From: JBKPNZ01 sp046732895
GTDB taxonomy: Bacteria > Actinomycetota > Thermoleophilia > Solirubrobacterales > 70-9
Direction: 5' to 3'
Length of the DNA: 11,312 bases
Assembly: GCA_046732895.1 (NCBI GenBank)
Contig: JBKPNZ010000018.1
Coordinates: 1 to 11,312, forward strand
A program made the position numbers and the translations under genes. The notes beneath the pieces were generated by a model. The model saw only the letters and a list, made by a program, of their open reading frames with translations, was not told where the DNA came from and ran no database searches. Of this stretch, positions 5,687 through 11,312 are shown piece by piece (position 1 is the stretch's first letter; each line of letters starts with the position of its first letter).

Positions 5687-7324
5687 CTACCTGATCCGCC
5701 AGCTTCGCTTCGCAGGCGTCGGGTCGACGTTTTCGGCCGAATCGGTGGCTCGGACCTTGAAGGTGTGCCGGCCGCGCTTCAGGTGGCGGTAGGTCTTCGG
5801 GGACTGGCACGGTTTGAACCCGTGCCGATCGAGCTTGCACTGAAAGCTTGAGCCGGCCTCGCTCGCTTTGAACTTGAAGGTTGCGGTCTGCTTCTTGGTG
5901 GTCGGCTTCGGGCCAGCGGTGATCGTGGTGTTCGGCGGCGTCGTGTCCGCCGGCTCGCGGTTGAAGCGGACGATCGCGTCGTCCTCCTGGGCGGCGACGT
6001 AGACCGACTTGCCGTCCGCGCTCACCGCCGCCCCGTTCGGGCCGTTGAGGCCCTGCTGGGTCGTCCCGCACCCGGCGGCGTCCCCAACATCGGCGATACA
6101 GCCCGCCGGTGTGAGGGCGCCGGTCGTCGTGTCGCGGTCGAAGCGGGCGATCGCGCTGTCGCCGAACGCGGTGACGTAGGCCGACTTGCCGTCCGGGCTC
6201 ACCGCGACCCAGAGTGCGAAGCCGAGGCCCTCTTCGGTTGTCCCACATCCGGCCCCGTCGCCGACGTCGGCGATGCAGCCCTGCCCGGTGAGGGCCCCGG
6301 TGGTCAGATTGCGATCAAAGCGGACGACGGCGCTGTCGTTGCTCCCGGCGGCGTAGACCGACTTGTCGTCCGGGCTCACCACGACCCCGACGGCCCCGTC
6401 GAGTCCCTGCTGGGTCGTACCGCAGCCGGCGACGTCCCCGACGTCGGCGATGCAACCCGACGGCGTGAAAGCGCCGGTCGTCGTGTCGCGGTCGAAGCGG
6501 GCGATCGTGTCGTCGTTGACCCCGGTGGCATAGACCGACTTGCCGTCCGGGCTCACGGCGACGCCCTGCGTATTGTCGAGGCCCTGCTGGGTCGTCCCGC
6601 AGCCGGCGCCGTCCCCGACGTCGGCGGTGCAACCCTGCCCGGTGAGGGCGCCCGTGGTCGTGTCGCGGTCGAAGCGGACGATCGCGTCGTCTGTGCCCCC
6701 GGCGACGTAGACCGACTTGCCGTCCGGGCTCACCGCAAGCGTGTTGGCGGCGTTGAGACCCTGCTGGGTCGTCCCGCAGCCGGCGCCGTCCCCGACGTCG
6801 GCGATGCAGCCCGCCGGTGTGAGGGCGCCGGTGGTGGTGTCGCGGTCGAAGCGGACGATCGCGTCGTCATCGTTCGAGGCCACGTAGACCGATTTGCCAT
6901 TCGGGCTCACGGCGACGCCGTATGCTCCGTTGAGGCCCTGCTGGGTCGTCCCGCACCCGGCGGCGTCCCCAACGTCGGCGATACAGCCCGCCGGTGTGAG
7001 GGCGCCGGTCGTCGTATTGCGGTCGAAGCGGACGATCGCGTCGTCGAAGACCGAGGCGACGTAGACCGACTTGCCGTCCGGGCTCGTGGCGACGGCCTCC
7101 GGGCCATTGAGGCCTTGCTGGGTCGTCCCACAGCCTGCCGCGTCCCCGACGTCAGCGATGCAGCCCTGCCCGGTGAGCGCGCCCGTGGCGGCGAGCGCGG
7201 CCGAAGCGGCGAGGGAAAGCGCAGTGATCGCGACCGCCAAGACGCAGAGCGCCGCGCGGCCACGACGGGACCCGGCGCGTCGGTGTCCCTCCGTACGGTG
7301 GTCAGCGCGATCCGACTCGTTCAC
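5687..7324 (-). CDS. Exported seven-bladed propeller with Ig-like tail, 545 aa
   Basis: The start is GTG at 7324, with a weak G-rich ribosome site. Residues 24-46 are a signal peptide ending 'SAALAA'. Residues 49-461 are exactly seven repeats of 59 aa. Each carries 'GCIADVGD..GCGTTQQGL', then 'VSPDGKSVYV', then 'DDAIVRFDR.TTTG'. One repeat per blade would close a seven-bladed propeller, and each blade brings its own Cys pair about ten residues apart, probably a disulfide. Residues 462-545 are an Ig-like domain opening 'PPNTTITAGP' with 'FQCKLD' and 'PC.SP', a tail often found on secreted Thermoleophilia proteins. The SPDG/YVY pattern is that of YVTN/lactonase-type propellers. No catalytic site is evident, so a binding or structural surface role is more likely. 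The gene is monocistronic and lies between tRNA-Glu fragments. Confidence 0.88.
   Translation of the reverse strand: MNESDRADHRTEGHRRAGSRRGRAALCVLAVAITALSLAASAALAATGALTGQGCIADVGDAAGCGTTQQGLNGPEAVATSPDGKSVYVASVFDDAIVRFDRNTTTGALTPAGCIADVGDAAGCGTTQQGLNGAYGVAVSPNGKSVYVASNDDDAIVRFDRDTTTGALTPAGCIADVGDGAGCGTTQQGLNAANTLAVSPDGKSVYVAGGTDDAIVRFDRDTTTGALTGQGCTADVGDGAGCGTTQQGLDNTQGVAVSPDGKSVYATGVNDDTIARFDRDTTTGAFTPSGCIADVGDVAGCGTTQQGLDGAVGVVVSPDDKSVYAAGSNDSAVVRFDRNLTTGALTGQGCIADVGDGAGCGTTEEGLGFALWVAVSPDGKSAYVTAFGDSAIARFDRDTTTGALTPAGCIADVGDAAGCGTTQQGLNGPNGAAVSADGKSVYVAAQEDDAIVRFNREPADTTPPNTTITAGPKPTTKKQTATFKFKASEAGSSFQCKLDRHGFKPCQSPKTYRHLKRGRHTFKVRATDSAENVDPTPAKRSWRIR
5942..7180 (-). repeat. Seven tandem 177-bp coding repeats
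   Basis: Seven in-frame units of 177 bp encode the seven blades with no length change. The DNA itself is highly similar between units, for example in CTGCTGGGTCGT and GACTTGCC-type blocks, so the array arose by recent duplication or is kept uniform by gene conversion. Units 1, 4 and 6 open with 'TGQGC' while units 2, 3 and 7 open with 'TPAGC' (unit 5 'TPSGC'), showing at least two repeat subtypes. Confidence 0.85.
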
Positions 7325-7641
7325 CCCAGCGCCCCCAAGCTCCGTTTCCCTTAGACCCCTACCTCACGGCATGATCCCCATTTTTGAGCCGAATTGCAAG
7401 GGTCGAGCGGGCGGATGTCTGAACGATTACGGGCGTGGCGTGGAGGTTGAGCTCCGCCTCCGCTTGCGCCATGTCGGCATGCGCCGGGTGCGGCGCGCGC
7501 TGAACGCGCCTTCAGCGCCTGCCATTATCGGGCGCATGAAAAAGGGTGTCCGCAAGATGTCCCGAGAGAGGCTCGACCGGGCCTAACTTCGGTCTCCTCA
7601 CGCACGGAACTCCGAAAAGGTCCCCATTTGAATGCACTTTA
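7325..7641. other. Leader and intergenic DNA upstream of the propeller gene
   Basis: This stretch of about 320 bp has no gene I would call; a 16-codon ATG frame at 7536 is too short to support. It contains a possible promoter for the propeller gene (7371-7399) and several GC-rich inverted segments around 7450-7525. Confidence 0.4.
7371..7399 (-). promoter_or_regulatory. Possible housekeeping promoter of the propeller gene
   Basis: On the minus strand TTGCAA (7399 to 7394) and GATCAT (7376 to 7371) are separated by 17 bp. The -35 matches TTGACA at four positions, while the -10 is poor. It would start a transcript about 40 nt before the GTG at 7324. Confidence 0.3.
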
Positions 7642-7687
7642 GGCACCGCTACCGGGATTCGAACCCGGGTTTCCGGACTGAGAATCC
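7642..7687 (-). pseudogene. tRNA-Glu(CUC) 3'-half fragment, copy 3
   Basis: On the minus strand the fragment reads GGA, anticodon loop TTCTCAG (U33, anticodon CUC for Glu, A37), then TCCGG, AAAC, the T-arm CCGGG-TTCGAAT-CCCGG, acceptor strand TAGCGGT, G73 and CC. The four-base variable loop and discriminator G agree with bacterial tRNA-Glu. Only the last three bases of the 5' anticodon-stem strand are present. The sequence before them does not form a D-arm or the matching 5' acceptor strand, so this is not a complete tRNA. Ending at the anticodon is typical of attachment sites copied by tRNA-targeting integrases. Confidence 0.65.
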
Positions 7688-7715
7688 CCCTGAAGCCATG
7701 ACGGCCTGTATTGGC

Positions 7716-7740
7716 GCGTAGCCCGTTTCGTGGTTCTTGC
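7716..7740 (-). repeat. 25-bp repeat, copy 2
   Basis: This is the partner of 1308-1332 (22 of 25 identical, same orientation). On the minus strand it lies 28 bp upstream of tRNA-Glu fragment copy 3 and, as in copy 1, a T-A pair (TACAGG) follows the GGGCT core by ten positions. No gene follows it on that strand within 390 bp. Confidence 0.4.
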
Positions 7741-7859
7741 AGGCGATTTCCGCCGAGCGGCGCGCTCTCGGTGACGGCCCGTATCGGTCCGTTATGCGCC
7801 GTAGGTTTGCACTGGGTTTGCAGTTTCGACCGTCGCGCGCGCATGCAAACTTGCCAGCC

Positions 7860-7991
7860 GTGGCCACCATCGCCCGCTGTGACGTCGAGCAGCAGAAGGC
7901 CTTCGACCGGAACTGGGACGGCCACCAGGACGTACTCGCGGCGCGGATGGCGGCGGTCTTCGACGCCCAGCGTTGCGATGCGCGACCGTGA
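7860..7991 (+). CDS. Tiny coding-like ORF, 43 aa, unknown
   Basis: From the GTG at 7860 the frame reads 'VATIARCDVEQQKAFDRNW' and continues as a helical stretch 'LAARMAAVFDAQ' to TGA at 7989-7991. About 38 of 43 codons end in G or C, as expected for a real gene in this genome. The frame is open further upstream, but those codons look non-coding. There is no ribosome site, so the start is uncertain. The next ORF begins 3 bp after its stop, suggesting coupling. I do not recognise the product, which could be a remnant of a longer gene. Confidence 0.42.
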   Translation: MATIARCDVEQQKAFDRNWDGHQDVLAARMAAVFDAQRCDARP

Positions 7992-7994
7992 GCT

Positions 7995-8084
7995 ATGGAG
8001 CGGACTACGCTGCGCCAGAGTCTCGTCGACCTGGCCGCGATCGGCGAGCTCGTGGCCGAAGATCTGCCCGCGCCGAACCCATGA
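7995..8084 (+). CDS. Tiny coding-like ORF, 29 aa, unknown
   Basis: The ATG at 7995 follows the previous stop by one codon (TGA-GCT-ATG). The product is an amphipathic helix rich in Leu, Ala and Glu ('LRQSLVDLAAIGELVAEDL') ending 'PAPNP'. About 24 of 29 codons end in G or C. It is either a translationally coupled micro-gene or the tail of the same ancestral gene as 7860-7991. No function can be given. Confidence 0.35.
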   Translation: MERTTLRQSLVDLAAIGELVAEDLPAPNP

Positions 8085-9108
8085 GCCAGGGCTTGACCTC
8101 TATGCGAACATGTGTTCGTGCGTTGCGACTTCTGCAGGAACCCTCTCCCCCGTTGGCGCTACACGGCAGACGAGAAGAGCTGGCAACCCTCCGGACTGTG
8201 CCGTTGTCGCTGTAGCAGCGCGACGCCGATCGCGACCAACCACAAGGACCAGACGATGTAGGCGCGTGAAGCGATCCGACTCCGGCACCTTCACACTCCA
8301 GGCGCCTTTCGGAGGCCGTGCCAGCGTCGCAGCGATCACGGCCATCGCCACCGAACAGCCGATCCGTGCCGCTGCCACCAAGCAGCCAATCGAGGCCCGT
8401 TTCCCCGAAGACAGAGTCCTTCCCGGCGGACCCGCGGAGTTGATCGTTGCCAGCGCCTGCAAAAAGAGCATCGGTGCCCGAGCCGCCGCTCGCTTTGTCG
8501 TTGCCCTCTCCGGTCGAGAGGCGGTCGTCTCCCGACCCACCCGCGAGCGCGTCGTCATTTTCGTCACCGACAATCAGGTCGTTGCCAGACCCCCCTGCGG
8601 CCGTATCGCCACCCAGGTTGCCACTGATGCGATCGTTGCCGGCGCCGCCGACCATTCGGTCCCGCCCATCCTCGCCAAGGATCACGTCGGGACCTCCACC
8701 GCCGACAGAGAGGTCGGCGCCGTCGCCGCCCCCGAATACATCAGAACCGGCGCGACCGAACATCCTGTCGGCTGGGCCGATGCCGCCGAGGAGAACATCG
8801 GCGCCCCAACCGCCGCAGATCACGTCGCGTCCCCCAAAGGTCTCGATGCGATCGTTGCCCGGGCCGGCTGCCACGACGTCTGCGCCATCGGTGCCGATGA
8901 TGACGTCGTCTCCGTTGCTCGCCGGGAGGGTCGCCGTCTGGCCATCGCACCGACCGAGTTGAGCCATGCCCGCGAGGTACCCGCGCTCCCGTTTCCCCGC
9001 GCCGGCCCGGGCGGCTAGGTGCTGGTGTGACCGAGATCCTGCTCCGTCCCCGCCGCCGCAGCCGACGATGAGTGCGGATAGCCCCATCGCGACTATCGCG
9101 CGCCACAT
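8005..9108 (-). CDS. RTX-repeat lipoprotein with anomalous C-terminal extension
   Basis: The ATG at 9108 gives a lipoprotein signal: 'MWRAIVAMGLSALIVGC' with lipobox I-V-G-C at Cys17 and a glycine-rich linker. A further ATG at 9138 would add ten residues and overlap the upstream gene. From about residue 64 to 262 there are roughly two dozen nonapeptides of the GGxGxDxLx type ('GGAGNDRIS', 'GGSGTDRLF'), which in RTX proteins form a calcium-bound parallel beta-roll. The domain closes at 'DRCDAGTASERRLECEGAGVG', the usual cap, after which a stop is expected near 8270. Instead the frame runs on for about 88 Arg/Ser-rich residues to 8005, antisense to the tiny ORFs. That tail is probably not ancestral protein. 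The upstream RTX gene ends 2 bp before this ATG, so the two are likely co-transcribed. Confidence 0.8.
   Translation of the reverse strand: MWRAIVAMGLSALIVGCGGGDGAGSRSHQHLAARAGAGKRERGYLAGMAQLGRCDGQTATLPASNGDDVIIGTDGADVVAAGPGNDRIETFGGRDVICGGWGADVLLGGIGPADRMFGRAGSDVFGGGDGADLSVGGGGPDVILGEDGRDRMVGGAGNDRISGNLGGDTAAGGSGNDLIVGDENDDALAGGSGDDRLSTGEGNDKASGGSGTDALFAGAGNDQLRGSAGKDSVFGETGLDWLLGGSGTDRLFGGDGRDRCDAGTASERRLECEGAGVGSLHAPTSSGPCGWSRSASRCYSDNGTVRRVASSSRLPCSANGGEGSCRSRNARTHVRIEVKPWLMGSARADLRPRARRSRPGRRDSGAA
8105..8118 (+). promoter_or_regulatory. SOS (LexA) box-like palindrome
   Basis: CGAAC-ATGT-GTTCG has perfect five-base arms. It fits the Gram-positive/actinobacterial LexA consensus CGAAC-N4-GTTCG. 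TTGACC, a good -35 box, lies 7 bp upstream (8093-8098), so the site would cover a promoter spacer. It overlaps the GTG start of the small Cys-rich ORF at 8118. The assignment is by consensus only. Confidence 0.5.
8118..8261 (+). CDS. Small Cys-cluster (zinc-ribbon-like) ORF, 47 aa
   Basis: From the GTG at 8118 (GTG at 8112 is an alternative) the frame begins 'VRCDFCRNPLPRWRYTADE' and later has 'GLCRCRCSS' before TAG at 8259-8261. The CxxC at the start and the CxCxC about 25 residues on could ligate a zinc ion, as in the many small actinobacterial 'CxxCG.PLP' ribbons. About 80% of codons end in G or C. The LexA-like box and TTGACC lie directly at the 5' end, which suggests damage-induced transcription with a leaderless start. 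It is antisense to the odd C-terminal extension of the RTX gene. I judge this the more credible coding strand. Confidence 0.5.
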   Translation: MRCDFCRNPLPRWRYTADEKSWQPSGLCRCRCSSATPIATNHKDQTM

Positions 9109-9110
9109 GG

Positions 9111-10127
9111 TTAGGGAACGTCCTTGACCTGTTCGCATGCCGTTGCGGCGTCCCTGCCACCACCGCTCGTGCGCGCACGGTCATTCGGGCCACCGTCGCA
9201 CTGATCCCGGCCATTCCCGCCATCGAGCCGATCGGCCGCCAGCCCGCCCAGCAGCATGTCGGTCCCGGCTTCCCCGGAAAGCCTGTCCGCCTCGGTGCCG
9301 CCCATGAGCAGGTCGCTTCCGGAGCCGCCGAAGACGGAATCGAGCCGCCCGCCGCTGAAGAGATCGTCGTCGCCACCGAGCCCCTCCATATGGTCGTCGC
9401 CACCGCCGCCGTAGAGAAGGTCGTTGCCGGGCCCGCTCGCCATCTCGTCATCGTCCGTTCCGCCGAAGACGAGGTCGTCCGATTGCCCCCCGAACGCCGT
9501 ATCGAACGAGCTACCGGCGTCCACGAAGTCGGTGCCGAGCTCGCCCGAGGCCCGGTCTTCGCCCGCGCCTGCGGCAAGGAAGTCTGCGCCACCCGATCCG
9601 TTGAGCTGATCGTCTCCGGCTTCCCCCACGACGAAGTCATCGTCCTGAACGCCTACGAGGTGGTCCGTACCCGACCCGCCCATAAGATCGTCGCGCCCGG
9701 GCCCGCCGCTGATGTAGTCGGGAGCGCCTTCCCCGATCAACTGGTCGTTTCCAGATCCCCCGAAGAGCTGGTCGTCACCCTCAGCGGCCAGCACGACATC
9801 GTCGCCTGAGCCGCCGACGAGCACGTCGGCACCGCTGTCCCCGACGACCTGGTCGTCGCCGCCCCCGGAGCAGATCAGATCGTTGCCGCCACGGCCTTCG
9901 ATGAGCTCGTTTCCTTTTCGGGCGACGATCACGTCGGCGGCAGAGCTGCCTCGGAGTTGGCGCTCGCCAGGCTTGCCCAGTACGGTTGCGCCTCCCGGCT
10001 CGCAGCTAGGTGTTGGTCGCGGGGGCGCCGAGCCCTGCGTCGGCAGGGCGACGCACAGGACCAAAATCCCCACGAGGGCGGTTGCGATGGCCGTGGCTCG
10101 CCACGCGCGCCCACTAGAACCGCTCAT
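9111..10127 (-). CDS. Exported RTX-repeat calcium-binding protein, 338 aa
   Basis: I take the ATG at 10127 as the start, because it gives a compact signal peptide ('MSGSSGRAWRATAIATALVG' followed by a hydrophobic run to 'TQGSA'). GTG at 10151 would add eight residues. No good ribosome site marks either. After a Pro-rich linker with a Cys, about 25 glycine/aspartate nonapeptides (for example 'GGSGNDQLI', 'GGSGTDHLV', 'GGGGDDHME') fill most of the chain. They end in 'GGNGRDQCDGGPNDRA' and the cap 'ACEQVKDVP'. Such repeats bind calcium in a beta-roll outside the cell. No enzymatic domain and no type I secretion genes are visible, and the N-terminal signal points to Sec export. It is the first gene of a pair with the RTX lipoprotein. 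Confidence 0.85.
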   Translation of the reverse strand: MSGSSGRAWRATAIATALVGILVLCVALPTQGSAPPRPTPSCEPGGATVLGKPGERQLRGSSAADVIVARKGNELIEGRGGNDLICSGGGDDQVVGDSGADVLVGGSGDDVVLAAEGDDQLFGGSGNDQLIGEGAPDYISGGPGRDDLMGGSGTDHLVGVQDDDFVVGEAGDDQLNGSGGADFLAAGAGEDRASGELGTDFVDAGSSFDTAFGGQSDDLVFGGTDDDEMASGPGNDLLYGGGGDDHMEGLGGDDDLFSGGRLDSVFGGSGSDLLMGGTEADRLSGEAGTDMLLGGLAADRLDGGNGRDQCDGGPNDRARTSGGGRDAATACEQVKDVP

Positions 10128-10342
10128 CGCAGCGATCAAACTGGGCCACACAACGACGGGCTACCCATTGTTCGCCCGTGAACGTCTCCATGTCGGTAAT
10201 AGAGCCAGTGCGGCTTCGGCGGCGGATCGCTGAACCGCCGCTCCCTTGGTGCCGCCGAAACAGCCGTTCAAAAGAGACGAGCGTGCGCTTTCACAGCGAT
10301 GGGCGATCGCGGGGTATTGCTTCGGCCGTCAGCGTGACTTGC

Positions 10343-11312
10343 CTAGGCGGCGCCGTTCACGAACCGCAGACACTGGCACCGGCTGCCGAAACCGGGGAAG
10401 TCACGCCAGCCGCCGTCAGCGCAATCACTCCGAGTGCTCGGAACCGGGGTGACGGCCATGTTGAACGGCCCGGCACCGGAAGGGACGGTAGGTGGGGCCT
10501 TCGGCGAGAGCGCCCCGTTAGGGCCGATGTCGTACTGCGAGACGGTCGCGTCCCCGTCGTTCACGACGTAGAGGCTCCCGCCGTCCGGGCTCACCGCGAG
10601 CCCGCGCGGCCCGTTGCCGGTGGCGAGGCTCTCGGGATCCTTCGGCGTCAGGGCGCCGTCGGCGGCGACGTCGAACTGGAAGACGCGGTCGCCGATGAAG
10701 GCCGAGGCATAGACGTTGTCGCCGTCCGGACTCACGACGATGTTGCTGAGGAAGGCCTGCACATCGACGAAGGGCGGATCCTTCGGCGTGAGCAGCCCGC
10801 CAGCCCCGATGTCGTATTCGGAGATTGCCTCGAAGCCGCCGGCAGCGTAGAGGCTTTCGCCATCCGGGCTGACGGCGACGTCGAACGGCGCGGTCTCGGA
10901 GTCGATGGCGCTCTTGAAGAAGAGCGTCCCATCCGCCCTGACCCCGTAGTGAGCGACGTCCTGCCCCTCACCGCAGGCGACGTAGACGCTCTTGCTGTCG
11001 GGGCTCATCGTAAGTCCCAGCGCCGAGCAGCTGCGGACCAGCAGTGGCGACTCCGGAGCGAGGCGGCCACTCGCGGTGACGTCGTACTGCGAGAGGGTCC
11101 CAGGGATGAAGTCGAGGTCATTGCCGACGTCGGCGGTGTAGGCGTTCTCGCCGTCTGGGCTGGCGACGATGTCGCGGGGAAAGTAGCCGGAGCGGAGCGA
11201 GCGCGGGTGATAGTGCGAGAGCCGCCCGTCGGCTCCGATCGCATACTGGAAGACCCTGCCTCGCTGGGTTGTCTCGCTCTGATCGCCGAACGAGCTCGCG
11301 TACGCGCTCCGA
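10343..11312 (-). CDS. Secreted-type lactonase-like beta-propeller, 5' end outside window
   Basis: The frame is open from the window edge (last complete codon 11309-11311) to the stop at 10343, giving about 322 residues without the N terminus. The ATG at 11008 is internal. At least six blades are seen, each with '(A/V/M)SPDG.(S/N).Y' followed by a 'QYDI...G.L(S/T)PK.P' strand, the pattern of the seven-bladed lactonase/YVTN propellers (Lactonase family). The active-site residues of true 6-phosphogluconolactonases cannot be verified here, so enzyme activity is not claimed. After the propeller comes a short tail 'DCADGGWRDFPGF' and 'CQCLRFVNG'. It resembles a C-terminal motif (CK.GGW..F..F..QG.CV.FV) found on many secreted actinobacterial proteins. 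A signal peptide is expected upstream of the window. Confidence 0.82.
   Translation of the reverse strand, partial: RSAYASSFGDQSETTQRGRVFQYAIGADGRLSHYHPRSLRSGYFPRDIVASPDGENAYTADVGNDLDFIPGTLSQYDVTASGRLAPESPLLVRSCSALGLTMSPDSKSVYVACGEGQDVAHYGVRADGTLFFKSAIDSETAPFDVAVSPDGESLYAAGGFEAISEYDIGAGGLLTPKDPPFVDVQAFLSNIVVSPDGDNVYASAFIGDRVFQFDVAADGALTPKDPESLATGNGPRGLAVSPDGGSLYVVNDGDATVSQYDIGPNGALSPKAPPTVPSGAGPFNMAVTPVPSTRSDCADGGWRDFPGFGSRCQCLRFVNGAA

Noticed and set aside
5942..7180. CRISPR-like regular repeats
   Set aside because: The 177-bp period is coding and in frame throughout; there are no short spacers and no cas genes.
7642..7760. A complete tRNA-Glu gene ending at 7642
   Set aside because: No D-arm and no 5' acceptor strand complementary to TAGCGGT is found upstream, and the 5' anticodon-stem strand pairs at only three positions.
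7711..9018. 435-codon plus-strand frame
   Set aside because: It is antisense to the RTX gene, whose GGxGxD repeats are unmistakable on the minus strand. Its repetitive Ala/Val text is the mirror of those repeats.
9072..9809. 245-codon plus-strand frame
   Set aside because: It mirrors the upstream RTX gene in the same way and has no start signal or domain.
10170..10183. GTTC-N6-GAAC inverted repeat upstream of the RTX pair as an operator
   Set aside because: The arms are only four bases long, the spacing differs from the LexA pattern, and no second copy is seen.

Overview
The window looks like high-GC Actinobacteria, most likely a Thermoleophilia/Solirubrobacterales-type genome. This rests on recognition, not on a database search. 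The pointers are strongly GC-biased third codon positions, signal peptides of the 'VALGG.ASA' kind, secreted SPDG/YVY beta-propellers, an Ig-like tail of the 'PPNTTIT.GP' type, RTX-repeat proteins ending in 'CDGG...CE.V..VP', and very small conserved actinobacterial proteins. No core housekeeping gene is present, so this reads as an accessory, surface or secretome region.

Layout. 3-794 (+): the 3' part of a secreted-looking protein with three Cys/GGGV repeats. 839-1249 (-): a small exported protein. 1373-3274 (+): four small cytosolic genes: a 67-aa unknown, a 110-aa protein with a Cys cluster, a shortened STAS (anti-anti-sigma) protein and an ABM-like 100-aa protein. Two of them are preceded by near-identical intergenic repeats that could fold as RNA. 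Three have a GNTT-N15-GGGTA element resembling a sigma-B/sigma-F stress promoter. 3275-3880: no convincing gene. 3881-5269 (-): exported Asp-box (BNR, sialidase-like) propeller. 5687-7324 (-): exported seven-bladed propeller of seven 59-aa repeats plus an Ig-like domain. 7860-8261 (+): three tiny coding-like ORFs, the last with an SOS-like palindrome on its start. 8005-9108 and 9111-10127 (-): two adjacent RTX-repeat exported proteins, one a predicted lipoprotein. 10343-11312 (-): another secreted propeller, truncated by the window edge.

How it fits together. The minus-strand genes form a cluster of exported repeat proteins with propeller and calcium-binding folds, suited to the cell surface or exterior. 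Between and beside them lie three direct copies of the 3' end of a tRNA-Glu gene (3684-3704, 5447-5468, 7642-7687) without any intact tRNA. Such fragments are the usual footprint of integrases that target tRNA 3' ends. They bracket the Asp-box gene and the seven-bladed propeller gene one each, so those genes may be cargo added stepwise at a tRNA-Glu site. No integrase is visible in the window, so this is an inference.
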